The notes under the pieces: generated by a model | What the model was told of the DNA's origin: nothing | The model's input: only the letters and a program-made list of their open reading frames with translations | The model's database searches: none | Shown here: piece by piece, positions 1 through 7,347 of the stretch | How positions within the stretch are numbered: position 1 is the first letter of the stretch | Layout of the letters: every line of letters begins with the position of its first letter | NCBI RefSeq assembly: GCF_000518985.1 | Contig: NZ_JAEQ01000002.1 | Span: forward strand, 248,001-312,000 | Origin: Chelativorans sp. J32 | GTDB lineage: Bacteria; Pseudomonadota; Alphaproteobacteria; Rhizobiales; Rhizobiaceae | Reading direction: 5' to 3' | Length of the DNA: 64,000 bases | Translations under genes and position numbers: made by a program

Positions 1-145
1 CGAACCGGGCATAACGGCCAGCATGCTCGGCAAGGCCATGGTTGATTTGTACGATGCCGACCGGATTGGCCTTTGCGCGGCTGATATAGAGGCGCAATCG
101 TGACCCGGATGCGGTCTTGAGAGTCGTTGCAGTTTCGAATGCCAC
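1..145 (-). CDS. Alpha/beta hydrolase (lysophospholipase / monoacylglycerol lipase-like), N-terminal fragment
   Basis: The minus strand is open from a GTG at 145 to the window edge (48 codons). A GGAG ribosome-binding site lies four bases before the GTG. The fragment ends in GIVQINHGLAEHAGRYARF, which matches the N-terminal oxyanion-hole region (HG) of the Hydrolase_4 family (lysophospholipases and monoacylglycerol lipases). Family members are usually about 300 residues, so most of the gene, including the catalytic Ser-Asp-His triad, lies outside the window. It diverges from ettA. Substrate cannot be inferred from this piece. Confidence 0.7.
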   Translation of the reverse strand, partial: MAFETATTLKTASGSRLRLYISRAKANPVGIVQINHGLAEHAGRYARF

Positions 146-195
146 ATTGCTCCCCGGACACACTTGGCCTACATACGCGGCAACCTTTTGATCGA

Positions 196-297
196 GTGAA
201 TAGTGAATGGTCAATGGTGAATGGTTCCGGCGAGGCTTCGCCCTGATTGGCTTCCCCGCCGGCCGCTTCCATTCACCATTCACTATTGACCACTCAC
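196..297. repeat. Imperfect 29-bp inverted repeat before ettA
   Basis: The arm at 196-224 and the reverse complement of the arm at 269-297 agree at 24 of 29 positions. Both arms consist of tandem variants of the heptamer-like unit AGTGAATGG / TCAATGG. The 44-bp centre holds a second GC-rich pairing (CCGGCG at 227-232 with CGCCGG at 257-262). Repeats built from GTGAATGG-like units are common between genes in rhizobial genomes, so this may be a dispersed repeat, a transcript hairpin or both. It lies wholly before the chosen ettA start at 324. Confidence 0.6.
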
Positions 298-323
298 CTT
301 ATCCACGGAGCAGTTTCGCCCCC

Positions 324-1973
324 ATGGCACGTCAGTTCATTTACCACATGGCCGGCCTCAGCAAGGCCTACGGAGCCAAGAAGGTTCTCGATAACGTCCA
401 TCTGTCCTTCTATCCGGATGCCAAGATCGGTATTCTCGGCCCGAACGGCGCCGGTAAATCCACGGTGCTGCGCATCATGGCGGGCCTCGACAAGGAATAT
501 ACCGGCGAGGCCTGGCTGGCGGAGGGCGCCACCTGCGGATACCTGCCGCAGGAACCGCAGCTCGATCCCGCACTCGACGTGCTGGGCAATGTCATGGAAG
601 GCGTGGCGGCAAAGAAGGCGATCCTCGACCGCTACAACGATCTCATGATGAACTATTCCGACGAGACGGCGGACGAGGCTGCCAAGCTCCAGGACCAGAT
701 CGACAGCCAGAACTTGTGGGATCTCGATTCCCAGGTGGAAATGGCCATGGAGGCTCTGCGTTGCCCTCCGGGTGATGCGGATGTGACGAAGCTTTCCGGC
801 GGTGAAAAGCGCCGCGTCGCACTTTGCCAACTCCTGCTACGCCAGCCCGACCTTCTCCTTCTCGACGAGCCCACCAACCATCTCGACGCCGAGACAACCG
901 CATGGCTTGAAAAGCACCTGCGCGAATATCCCGGTGCGGTGCTCATCATCACCCACGACCGCTATTTCCTTGACAATGTCACGGGTTGGATCCTCGAGCT
1001 CGATCGCGGCCGCGGCATTCCCTATGAGGGCAACTACTCCGCCTATCTGGAAGCCAAGGCCAAGCGCATGGCGCAGGAGGGGCGCGAGGAGGCTGCGCGC
1101 CAGAAGGCGCTTGCGCGCGAGCGCGAGTGGATCGCGGCGAGCCCCAAGGCCAGGCAGGCAAAGAGCAAGGCCCGTATCCGCGCCTATGACGAACTCGTCA
1201 ACGCTGCCAACGACCGGCGTCCGGGCGAAGCGCAGATCATCATCCCGGCCGGCGAGCGGCTCGGCAATGTAGTGATCGAGGTCGAAGGAGTATCGAAGGG
1301 CTATGGCGACCGGCTGCTCATCGATGATCTCACCTTCAAGCTGCCTCCCGGCGGAATTGTCGGCGTCATCGGCCCGAACGGTGCCGGCAAGACCACCCTT
1401 TTCCGCATGATCACCGGCCAGGAACAGCCCGACCAAGGTGCGATCCGCATCGGCGATACCGTGAAGCTCGGCTATGTCGACCAGAGCCGCGATACGCTCG
1501 ATCCGAACAAGACGGTCTGGGAAGAGATCTCCGGAGGAAATGACGTCATCAAGCTCGGCAAGCACGAGGTGAACAGTCGCGCCTACTGCTCTTCCTTCAA
1601 CTTTAAGGGCGGTGATCAGCAGCAGAAGGTCGGCACTCTTTCGGGCGGCCAGCGCAACCGCGTGCATCTGGCCAAGCTGCTCAAGGACGGCGGCAACGTC
1701 ATCCTGCTCGACGAACCCACCAACGACCTCGATACCGAAACGCTTGCAGCGCTCGAGGATGCGCTGGAAAACTTTGCCGGCTGCGCCGTCATCATCTCGC
1801 ACGACCGCATGTTCCTCGACCGGCTCGCCACGCATATCCTCGCTTTCGAGGGCGACAGCCATGTCGAATGGTTCGAGGGCAATTTCGAGGAATACGAGGC
1901 GGACAAGGTGCGCCGGCTGGGCCCCGACAGCGTCAATCCGAAGCGGGTCACCTATAAGCGACTGACGCGTTAG
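324..1973 (+). CDS. ettA: Energy-dependent translational throttle protein EttA (ABC-F ATPase)
   Basis: A 549-residue soluble protein with two ABC ATPase domains and no membrane segment, as expected of ABC-F proteins. The first Walker A is GPNGAGKS at about residue 39-46, with signature LSGGEKRR and Walker B DEPTNHLD. The second half repeats [16 protein letters not shown] and DEPTNDLD. EttA binds the ribosomal E site and gates entry into the elongation cycle according to ATP/ADP level. The length matches the family (about 555). I place the start at ATG 324 ([17 protein letters not shown]) because that is where homology to EttA begins. An in-frame extension back to 207 runs through the inverted repeat and is unlikely to be coding. 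It appears monocistronic. Confidence 0.93.
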   Translation: MARQFIYHMAGLSKAYGAKKVLDNVHLSFYPDAKIGILGPNGAGKSTVLRIMAGLDKEYTGEAWLAEGATCGYLPQEPQLDPALDVLGNVMEGVAAKKAILDRYNDLMMNYSDETADEAAKLQDQIDSQNLWDLDSQVEMAMEALRCPPGDADVTKLSGGEKRRVALCQLLLRQPDLLLLDEPTNHLDAETTAWLEKHLREYPGAVLIITHDRYFLDNVTGWILELDRGRGIPYEGNYSAYLEAKAKRMAQEGREEAARQKALAREREWIAASPKARQAKSKARIRAYDELVNAANDRRPGEAQIIIPAGERLGNVVIEVEGVSKGYGDRLLIDDLTFKLPPGGIVGVIGPNGAGKTTLFRMITGQEQPDQGAIRIGDTVKLGYVDQSRDTLDPNKTVWEEISGGNDVIKLGKHEVNSRAYCSSFNFKGGDQQQKVGTLSGGQRNRVHLAKLLKDGGNVILLDEPTNDLDTETLAALEDALENFAGCAVIISHDRMFLDRLATHILAFEGDSHVEWFEGNFEEYEADKVRRLGPDSVNPKRVTYKRLTR

Positions 1974-2004
1974 CGGATTTCATGAAGGAAAGGGCAGAAT
2001 TGCG

Positions 2005-2029
2005 GGAACTTAAGGCCCCTGTCTGCGTT
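2005..2029 (+). promoter_or_regulatory. EcfG (general stress sigma) type promoter
   Basis: GGAAC at 2005-2009 is followed after exactly 16 bases by CGTT at 2026-2029. This matches the alphaproteobacterial EcfG/RpoE2 consensus GGAAC-N16/17-CGTT. It points at the receiver gene starting at 2147, leaving a leader of roughly 110 bases. The match is exact at both elements. Function is inferred from the consensus alone. Confidence 0.6.
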
Positions 2030-2090
2030 TGCGTATTTAATAGCCGGAGGGCCGGGACGTATCTATGAGCAATTCTTTGTATTCAGCTAA

Positions 2091-2121
2091 AGCTGCAGCC
2101 TTGTTTTCTTCGGCTGCGGCT
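2091..2121 (+). other. Leader hairpin before the receiver gene
   Basis: AGCTGCAGCC (2091-2100) can pair with GGCTGCGGCT (2112-2121), giving ten pairs including one G-U, around an 11-base T-rich loop. It lies between the EcfG-like promoter and the receiver start. An eight-codon ORF (ATG 2131 to TGA 2157) follows and overlaps the receiver start codon out of frame. No clear Shine-Dalgarno sequence precedes 2147, so the leader could control translation, but this is inference. Confidence 0.35.
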
Positions 2122-2146
2122 CCTTCCTTCATGGCGATCCAGACCC

Positions 2147-2524
2147 ATGTCTATTGATTCAAAGAACCTCCAGGGCCTGCGAATTTTCGTTGTCGAAGAC
2201 GAGGCCTTGGTGGCGATGAATCTTGAGATGATCCTGGAGGATCTGGGATGCGCAGTGGTCGGTCCGGCAATGCGGTTCGACCGCGCCGAGGCAATGGTTG
2301 AAGGCGATCTGGCTGCCGATCTGGCGATCCTGGACGTCAATGTCGGCGGTAAGCAGGTCTTTCCCCTGGCCCACAGGCTTGTGGAGAAGATGCCGATTGT
2401 CTTTGCCACGGGCTATGACCGGACGGGAATCCCGTCCGAATGGCATGGCCGGCCGATGCTGCAGAAACCTTACACAAGTGATGAAGTCGCGCGGGTACTT
2501 TCGCAGGCGTTAGGGGATAACTAA
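2147..2524 (+). CDS. Single-domain response regulator (CheY-like receiver, FATGY type)
   Basis: A 125-residue protein made only of a receiver domain. The acidic pocket is E17-D18-E19 (VVEDEA), the phosphoacceptor is D63 (AILDVN), the switch Thr is T88 in FATGY and the conserved Lys is K107 (QKPY). There is no output domain, so it probably works by phosphotransfer or protein contact. The FATGY motif in the beta4 region is the mark of the alphaproteobacterial FAT GUY receivers such as SdrG and MrrA, which feed the general stress response. The EcfG-type promoter upstream fits that role. No histidine kinase is adjacent. The start lacks an obvious ribosome-binding site. Confidence 0.88.
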   Translation: MSIDSKNLQGLRIFVVEDEALVAMNLEMILEDLGCAVVGPAMRFDRAEAMVEGDLAADLAILDVNVGGKQVFPLAHRLVEKMPIVFATGYDRTGIPSEWHGRPMLQKPYTSDEVARVLSQALGDN

Positions 2525-2633
2525 GCCTGGCGGTGAATGAGAGCCGCAAATTAACCCTATTCGCATCCCTTTGCTCTATACATTGTAGGGACAAGACGGG
2601 GCTGAGACCGGCTCCGGAGCGCAGGGCATATGA

Positions 2634-3821
2634 ATGATGCTACGCCGGATCAGCGGGCAGGGCACGGGGGAGTTCGATCTGGCCCGGAAACGGGAGACGG
2701 CGGACCGCCTTTGCCTTTCAGGCCTGGGCGTAGAAATCCCCGCGGCCGTGATCTCAAACGAAGATCTCGTAGACAGCTTCAACCGGTGGGTCGATCAGGA
2801 GAACCGTGCCCGTGCCGCACGAGGCGAAGAGCCTTTGCAGCACTCCGATGCGGAGTTCATCCTGCACGCGTCCGGCATCAGGCAGCGCCATGTCTATGAA
2901 CGGGAGGGAATCCTGGACCCGCAGCGGATGGCGCCCTTCATTCCGCAACGTGGCGACGATGAACTGTCGGTGATGGCTGAGTTCGGGCTTAAAGCCGCGC
3001 GCAAGGCGCTCGATCACGCGAGGCTGTCGCCGCGCGATATCGACCTCGTCATCTGCTCTGCTGCGCATCACCAACGCCCTTATCCTGCGGTCGCCATCGA
3101 GATCCAGCAGGCCCTGGGGGCGGAGGGTGCTGCCTTCGACATGGGGCTTGGCTGCTCCTCGGCACTTGCCGGCCTCCATATGGCCACAAACCTGGTGAGG
3201 GCGGGTGCGCACAGGCGCGTCCTGGTGGTGACGCCTGAACTGATCACGGCACATCTCAATTTCCGCGACCGGCAGACGCATTTCATCTTCGGCGACGCGG
3301 CCGTGGCCATGGTCGTGGAGGGCATGGCCTCGGGCAGCAGCTATCCTGGTCGATTCGAGCTGATCGATACGCGGCTCTGGACCCAGTTATCGAGCAATAT
3401 TCGTTCGAATTTCGGCTTTCTCAGCCGCCTTTCCCAAGAGGACCCCTACAACTTCTCTATGGAAGGCCAACTTATCAAGCAGGTGGGAAGCAAGGTGTTC
3501 AAGGAAGTCACGGTGGCTGGCCATCAGTTCATCGTGGACTTCCTGGCCGAATACGGGCATACGCCCGGCACGATGCGGCGCTTCTGGCTACATCAGGCGA
3601 ATGCACGCATGAACAGGATGATCCTGAAGCTCGCCTTCGGCGAAGAAGTTGGGCAGGATCGTGCGCCCACGGTTCTGGAGCGCCTTGGCAACACCGCAGC
3701 TGCCGGTGCGATCATCGCGCTGGCGGAAAACCATGAGGATTTGGAACGCGGCGAATTCGGCCTTCTCTGCGCCTTCGGAGCCGGCTATTCCATCGGCGGC
3801 GCTCTCTTGAGGATGATGTGA
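2634..3821 (+). CDS. Beta-ketoacyl-ACP synthase III-like (KAS III) protein
   Basis: A 395-residue thiolase-fold protein with the complete FabH-type triad: C174 in GLGCSSALAGL, H320 in WLHQANARMN and N353 in LGNTAAAGA. These proteins condense an acyl-CoA or acyl starter with malonyl-ACP. It is longer than housekeeping FabH (about 320), with extra sequence in the first 110 residues, so it is more likely a specialised paralogue (DarB-like or similar) than the essential fatty-acid initiator. Its last codons overlap the GTG of the MOSC gene by 4 nt, so the two are translationally coupled. A second ATG at 2637 is an equally possible start. The substrate is unknown. Confidence 0.82.
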   Translation: MMLRRISGQGTGEFDLARKRETADRLCLSGLGVEIPAAVISNEDLVDSFNRWVDQENRARAARGEEPLQHSDAEFILHASGIRQRHVYEREGILDPQRMAPFIPQRGDDELSVMAEFGLKAARKALDHARLSPRDIDLVICSAAHHQRPYPAVAIEIQQALGAEGAAFDMGLGCSSALAGLHMATNLVRAGAHRRVLVVTPELITAHLNFRDRQTHFIFGDAAVAMVVEGMASGSSYPGRFELIDTRLWTQLSSNIRSNFGFLSRLSQEDPYNFSMEGQLIKQVGSKVFKEVTVAGHQFIVDFLAEYGHTPGTMRRFWLHQANARMNRMILKLAFGEEVGQDRAPTVLERLGNTAAAGAIIALAENHEDLERGEFGLLCAFGAGYSIGGALLRMM

Positions 3822-4450
3822 AAAACATTGCCCGGCATGAGGCGGCGACAGCCCTTTCGTCCGACCTTCAGATCATACCGGCCATGAAACGGTCCGGCCG
3901 TGTGGCAGGCGTCTATATTGCCGGCGGGGATAATTTTCAGACGAGCGCCGTGGACGTAATGCCGCTCACTTTCGCAGGCATTGAGGGCGACCATCATTGC
4001 GGGATCACGAGACGCTCCGGTGGGCGGGAGCCCTGGTACCGGCGCGGGACGGAAATCCGCAACGAGCGGCAACTCAGTATCGTGGCTCCCGATGAACTGG
4101 CGGAGATCGCCGCGGCGATGGAAATCTCCGAAGTGCGGCCGGAATGGATAGGCGGGAACCTTCTGATCGAGGGTGTGCCGCGCCTTTCGATGCTGCCTGC
4201 GGGAACACTGCTTTTCTTCGAGGGCGGAGCCACGCTCAAGGTCGATTTCCAGAATGGACCATGTCGCCTTTCTGGGCGGTCCGTCGCGCGCAATGCGGGC
4301 TTGGCCGATATCGAGGGCGCCGCGCTCCTTTTTGCCAAGACCGCCAAGCGGCTTCGCGGTCTCGTCGCCTGGGTGGAGAAGCCGGGCCGGATCACGGCAG
4401 GCGAGGCCGTGTCCCTGCGCATCCCGGAACAGTGGATCTACCAGCCGTAA
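3818..4450 (+). CDS. MOSC domain protein
   Basis: A 210-residue protein starting at a GTG that overlaps the KAS III stop (GTGA). It shows MOSC features: an N-terminal strand region (RVAGVYIAGG), GDHHCG at 58-62, NERQLSIV at 82-89, an IGGNLLIEG loop near 111-119, and the sulfur-carrying C149 in FQNGPCRLSG. MOSC domains occur in molybdenum-cofactor sulfurases and in YiiM/YuaD-type proteins that bind sulfur at a conserved Cys, often to detoxify N-hydroxylated compounds or to sulfurate cofactor. It has no partner N-terminal domain. Pairing with a ketosynthase is unusual and the shared job is not clear. Confidence 0.82.
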   Translation: MKNIARHEAATALSSDLQIIPAMKRSGRVAGVYIAGGDNFQTSAVDVMPLTFAGIEGDHHCGITRRSGGREPWYRRGTEIRNERQLSIVAPDELAEIAAAMEISEVRPEWIGGNLLIEGVPRLSMLPAGTLLFFEGGATLKVDFQNGPCRLSGRSVARNAGLADIEGAALLFAKTAKRLRGLVAWVEKPGRITAGEAVSLRIPEQWIYQP

Positions 4451-4453
4451 CGC

Positions 4454-4768
4454 CTATTCATCCTCTTCGTCAGGCTCGAGCAGGCGTGTCGCGCGCCATT
4501 GGGTCAGCACCCCGTTGATCTGGTCCACCACGAAGAAGCGCGCGGAATCGCGGTCATAGCCTTCGGCGAGAAGTTGATCGTAATCGGTGTGCTCGTGGCG
4601 GACATGCGTGATCGTGGCAAGCCACACAGCCACCGAGGCGGGCAAGAAGCGGAGCTTGCGGTCATTTGCAAGCGCACGGATCTTTTCCGTATCCGCGTAT
4701 GGCGCCTGCGGCAGAAGCGCGGTCAGCGCCTTGTTCACGGAGCGCTGGCGCGCGGTAGAGACCTTCAT
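4454..4768 (-). CDS. DUF2293 domain-containing protein
   Basis: A 104-residue protein of unknown function, convergent with the MOSC gene and separated from it by only three bases. The start at 4768 (MKVSTARQRSVNKALTALLP) is favoured because GGAGG lies just upstream, whereas a longer form back to 4822 lacks one. The central part (RKLRFLPASVAVWLATITHVRHEHTDYDQLL, quoted here only as its boundaries RKLRF...DYDQLL) is the conserved DUF2293 region common in rhizobia, ending in FFVVDQINGVLTQWR. It is basic and soluble, without signal or membrane segment. No function is known to me. Confidence 0.75.
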   Translation of the reverse strand: MKVSTARQRSVNKALTALLPQAPYADTEKIRALANDRKLRFLPASVAVWLATITHVRHEHTDYDQLLAEGYDRDSARFFVVDQINGVLTQWRATRLLEPDEEDE

Positions 4769-4901
4769 GCCCTTCCTCCTGCCTGTGGAATATAGGAGGC
4801 AATAGGCCACCTGAAGGGCCAAGGCGGGAGCGCGGCTCGATGTTCACCGAAATCTCGGCTGGAAGCATGAGGAAGGCTTGTCAAAATGGGCCGCGTCATA
4901 T

Positions 4902-4921
4902 AAACATATCTTTATATGTTT
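4902..4921. promoter_or_regulatory. Palindromic operator for the ArsR-methyltransferase gene
   Basis: AAACATAT (4902-4909) and ATATGTTT (4914-4921) form a perfect 8-bp inverted repeat around CTTT, ending ten bases before the ATG at 4931. Placement over the likely promoter or transcription start fits an autoregulatory site for the ArsR-family protein encoded next. The assignment of regulator to site is inferred from proximity. Confidence 0.6.
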
Positions 4922-4930
4922 CTGGAGTGA

Positions 4931-5947
4931 ATGATGCTGAAGCGCCCGAGAATTCGGCTCGACGTGATGGTCGATATCCTGAAGGCTGCCGCCGAGCCCA
5001 GCCGGCTGCGCATTCTGGTGTTGCTCTCCTATGCAGACCTCACCGTTTCGGATCTCACCGAGATATTGAACCAGTCCCAACCCAGGGTTTCGCGCCACCT
5101 GAAGCTCCTCCTCGAAGCTGATCTGATCGCACGCTATCAAGAAGGCTCCTGGGCCTTCTTCCGCCTTTCGGACGCCGAGGCGGCGCGGGAATTCATCGAC
5201 GGCGTGGTCGGGCGTGTCGATCGTGCGGATCCCGTGGCCGGCCGTGATTTGGAACGGCTGGAAGCTATCAAGCGGCGGCGGCAGGAAAGGGCGGCCGAGT
5301 ATTTCCGCAAGAACGCGGCGAGCTGGGATCAGATACGTTCCCTCCACGTAGCGGATACAGCCGTGGAAGCAGGGCTTAGGGCTCTGGTCGGGGAAAAGAG
5401 CTTCCAATCCATGGTCGACCTCGGCACGGGGACGGGCCGGTTGCTCGAACTCTTTTCGCCCCTTTATCGCCGCGGAGTTGGTGTCGACCTCTCCCGCGAG
5501 ATGCTTGCCGTCGCGCGGGCCAATCTGGAGCGGGCGGGCGTCGCCCATGCCCAGGTTCGGCAGGGGGACATCTATGCGCCGCCGGTGGAGCGTGATGCGC
5601 ACGACCTCGTGACAATCCACCAGGTGCTCCACTATCTGGAGGATCCTGCCGCGGCGATCCGCGAAGCGGCTCGGCTTCTCAGGCCCGGCGGCCGGCTGGT
5701 CATCGTCGATTTCGCTCCGCACAACCTGGATTTCCTGCGCGATGAACATGCGCATCTGAGGCTCGGCTTTGCCGACCGGCAAATCGCCGAATGGCTTTCC
5801 GAAGCCGAGCTTGATCTGGAAGCCACCCGCAGCTTTGCGCCTGAGAATGGCGGCGAGGGAGGACTGACGGTCAAGGTCTGGCTCGCGCAGGATCGGCGCA
5901 TCGCGATGGCATCTGAACAAATTTCCGCGCACAAGGAGCTGGCATAA
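4931..5947 (+). CDS. ArsR-family regulator fused to a SAM-dependent methyltransferase
   Basis: A 338-residue two-domain protein. Residues about 12-95 form an ArsR winged helix (AAEPSRLRILVLLS, recognition helix SQPRVSRHLKLLLEA). Residues about 125-325 form a class I methyltransferase with motif I VDLGTGTGR at 162-170 and a post-motif PGGRLVIVDF. No metal-binding CxC of classical ArsR is visible near the HTH. It overlaps metF by one base (TAATG), so the pair is one operon. Regulators of this architecture beside metF are common in alphaproteobacteria, and related SahR proteins sense S-adenosylhomocysteine. I infer that it senses SAM or SAH through the C-terminal domain and controls methionine genes. 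A GGAG ribosome-binding site precedes the ATG. Confidence 0.85.
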   Translation: MMLKRPRIRLDVMVDILKAAAEPSRLRILVLLSYADLTVSDLTEILNQSQPRVSRHLKLLLEADLIARYQEGSWAFFRLSDAEAAREFIDGVVGRVDRADPVAGRDLERLEAIKRRRQERAAEYFRKNAASWDQIRSLHVADTAVEAGLRALVGEKSFQSMVDLGTGTGRLLELFSPLYRRGVGVDLSREMLAVARANLERAGVAHAQVRQGDIYAPPVERDAHDLVTIHQVLHYLEDPAAAIREAARLLRPGGRLVIVDFAPHNLDFLRDEHAHLRLGFADRQIAEWLSEAELDLEATRSFAPENGGEGGLTVKVWLAQDRRIAMASEQISAHKELA

Positions 5948-6861
5948 TGACAAACTACCGATTTGCGCGGCAGGCCGACGCGGCCGAGAAGATTCGCGTC
6001 TCCTTCGAGTTCTTCCCGCCCAAGACCGACGAGTTGGCGGGCAAGCTGTGGGAAACGGTGGAGCGGCTCGCGCCGCTCAAGCCTGCCTTTGTGTCGGTGA
6101 CCTATGGTGCGGGCGGCTCCACGCGAGAGCGCACCGCGCATACGGTTCGCCGAATCCTGGGTGAGACCGAGCTGATGCCGGCAGCCCATCTTACCTGCGT
6201 GGACGCTTCGCGGGAGCAGGTGGATACCGTCATCGCGGAATTCGCAGACATGGGCGTAAAACGCTTCGTCGCCCTTCGTGGAGATCCTGTGGAGGGCGTC
6301 GGCGCCGCCTATCGTCCCTATCCGAACGGCTATATCAACGGAGCCGATCTCGTCGGTGCGCTTGCACACCACGGCGATTTCGATATCTCCGTTTCCGCCT
6401 ATCCCGAGAAGCATCCGGAAAGCCCGGATTTTGCTACCGACATCGACATGTTGAAGCGCAAGGTGGACAACGGCGCCACCCGCGCCATCACCCAGTTCTT
6501 TTTCGACAATGACGTCTACGAGCGTTATGTCGAGCGGGTGCGCCGTGCGGGCATCTATGTGCCCATCGTGCCCGGCATCCTGCCGGTTCACAACTTCTCC
6601 CAGGTGGTTCGTTTTGCCAGCCGCTGTGGCGCGCATGTGCCTGCCTGGTTGGCGGAGCGCTTTCGTGGCCTCGAAGGCGATCCCGCGACGCATCAGCTTG
6701 TGGCGGCTGCGGTTGCCGCCGAACAGGTGCTGGACCTGGTTGAGCGCGGCGTTACCGACTTTCATTTCTACACGATGAACCGGGCCGATCTTCCTTTTGC
6801 AATCTGCCACATGATTGGCATCAGGCCACCGGCGGAGAATGCGCAGCAGGCGGCTGCTTGA
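5947..6861 (+). CDS. metF: 5,10-methylenetetrahydrofolate reductase MetF
   Basis: A 304-residue TIM-barrel flavoprotein that reduces methylene-THF to methyl-THF, the methyl donor for methionine synthesis. The N-terminal VSFEFFPPKTDE carries the family Glu (E21), followed by FVSVTYGAGGSTRERT and HLTCVD. Later motifs RGDP, AYPEKHP and ITQFFFDN agree with MetF throughout, and the length is typical (about 300). The start codon overlaps the stop of the regulator gene, indicating coupling. No methionine synthase gene follows in this window; a terminator lies 18 bases downstream. Confidence 0.95.
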   Translation: MTNYRFARQADAAEKIRVSFEFFPPKTDELAGKLWETVERLAPLKPAFVSVTYGAGGSTRERTAHTVRRILGETELMPAAHLTCVDASREQVDTVIAEFADMGVKRFVALRGDPVEGVGAAYRPYPNGYINGADLVGALAHHGDFDISVSAYPEKHPESPDFATDIDMLKRKVDNGATRAITQFFFDNDVYERYVERVRRAGIYVPIVPGILPVHNFSQVVRFASRCGAHVPAWLAERFRGLEGDPATHQLVAAAVAAEQVLDLVERGVTDFHFYTMNRADLPFAICHMIGIRPPAENAQQAAA

Positions 6862-6878
6862 AAGGCAATGAACTGAAA

Positions 6879-6902
6879 AAGGCCGGGTTTTCACCCGGCC
6901 TT
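6879..6902 (+). terminator. Terminator after metF
   Basis: AAGGCCGGGT (6879-6888) pairs with ACCCGGCCTT (6893-6902) around a short loop. The T-tract after it is weak (TTCCCG), while an A-run precedes it, so it may also act for the convergent 28-codon gene at 6940. Confidence 0.7.
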
Positions 6903-6939
6903 CCCGTCTGTTCAGCTTTGGCTCTTCGGCTGTAGCTGC

Positions 6940-7026
6940 TTACGGCAGGACCCCCATGATGAGCGCTCCGACAAATGCAAACGCCGCACAAATCACAAGC
7001 GCATTCAGTGGTCGCGTCAGTCCCAT
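6940..7026 (-). CDS. 28-residue single-span membrane peptide
   Basis: The minus strand holds ATG at 7026 and TAA at 6942-6940, encoding 28 residues. AGGAGG lies eight bases before the ATG, an excellent ribosome-binding site. The peptide starts MGLTRPLN, then has a hydrophobic stretch ALVICAAFAFVGALIMGVLP that could span the membrane once. The short charged N-terminus with Arg5 suggests an N-in orientation. It is too small for ordinary gene calling. It converges on metF with a terminator between. Function is unknown; small single-span peptides often modulate membrane complexes. Confidence 0.65.
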   Translation of the reverse strand: MGLTRPLNALVICAAFAFVGALIMGVLP

Positions 7027-7347
7027 AAGCAAAGCCTCCTATGCTGACTGGAGGCTCGGATTCTAGAAATTAATGAAGCGTTGCCAAGTCCTTTAATTGC
7101 TGCAGTGCAGCGAAACTGTGGAATGGAATTCTAAAGAGGCGGCCAAAAGGCTTGATTTTCCTGGAAAATGCAGTCGCCTTCACAAAATATTTATAAGAAT
7201 GATGGAGACGTGGCCTTTACAAATGTAAACGTTTGACGCTTCGAATCGGACGATTGGCGACAAGATGGAGGGACGCCGTTCAAGAGCAGCGGAAAGGCTG
7301 CCCGGGCGGCTTCTTCACGGGGGTGCCCCGTAACGGCTGAAAGAGGC
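7027..7347. other. AT-richer intergenic region without a recognised gene
   Basis: I see no supported gene here. The segment is clearly more AT-rich than its surroundings between about 7060 and 7240. It contains a perfect TTTACA (7216-7221) / TGTAAA (7224-7229) inverted repeat with a two-base centre, which could be an operator or chance. The promoter of the 28-residue peptide gene should lie near 7040-7100. Confidence 0.4.

Noticed and set aside
207-323. N-terminal extension of ettA
   Set aside because: It translates the inverted repeat and has no counterpart in EttA proteins.
837-1862. Long open frame (341 codons) antisense to ettA
   Set aside because: It mirrors the GC-rich codon pattern of ettA, has no ribosome-binding site and no recognisable motif.
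4823-4930. SAM-type riboswitch before the metF operon
   Set aside because: The leader is very short and lacks SAM-I, SAM-II or SAH riboswitch core sequences; a protein operator explains the site better.
5632-6894. 420-codon minus-strand frame over metF
   Set aside because: metF is certain on the plus strand; the antisense product has no family features.
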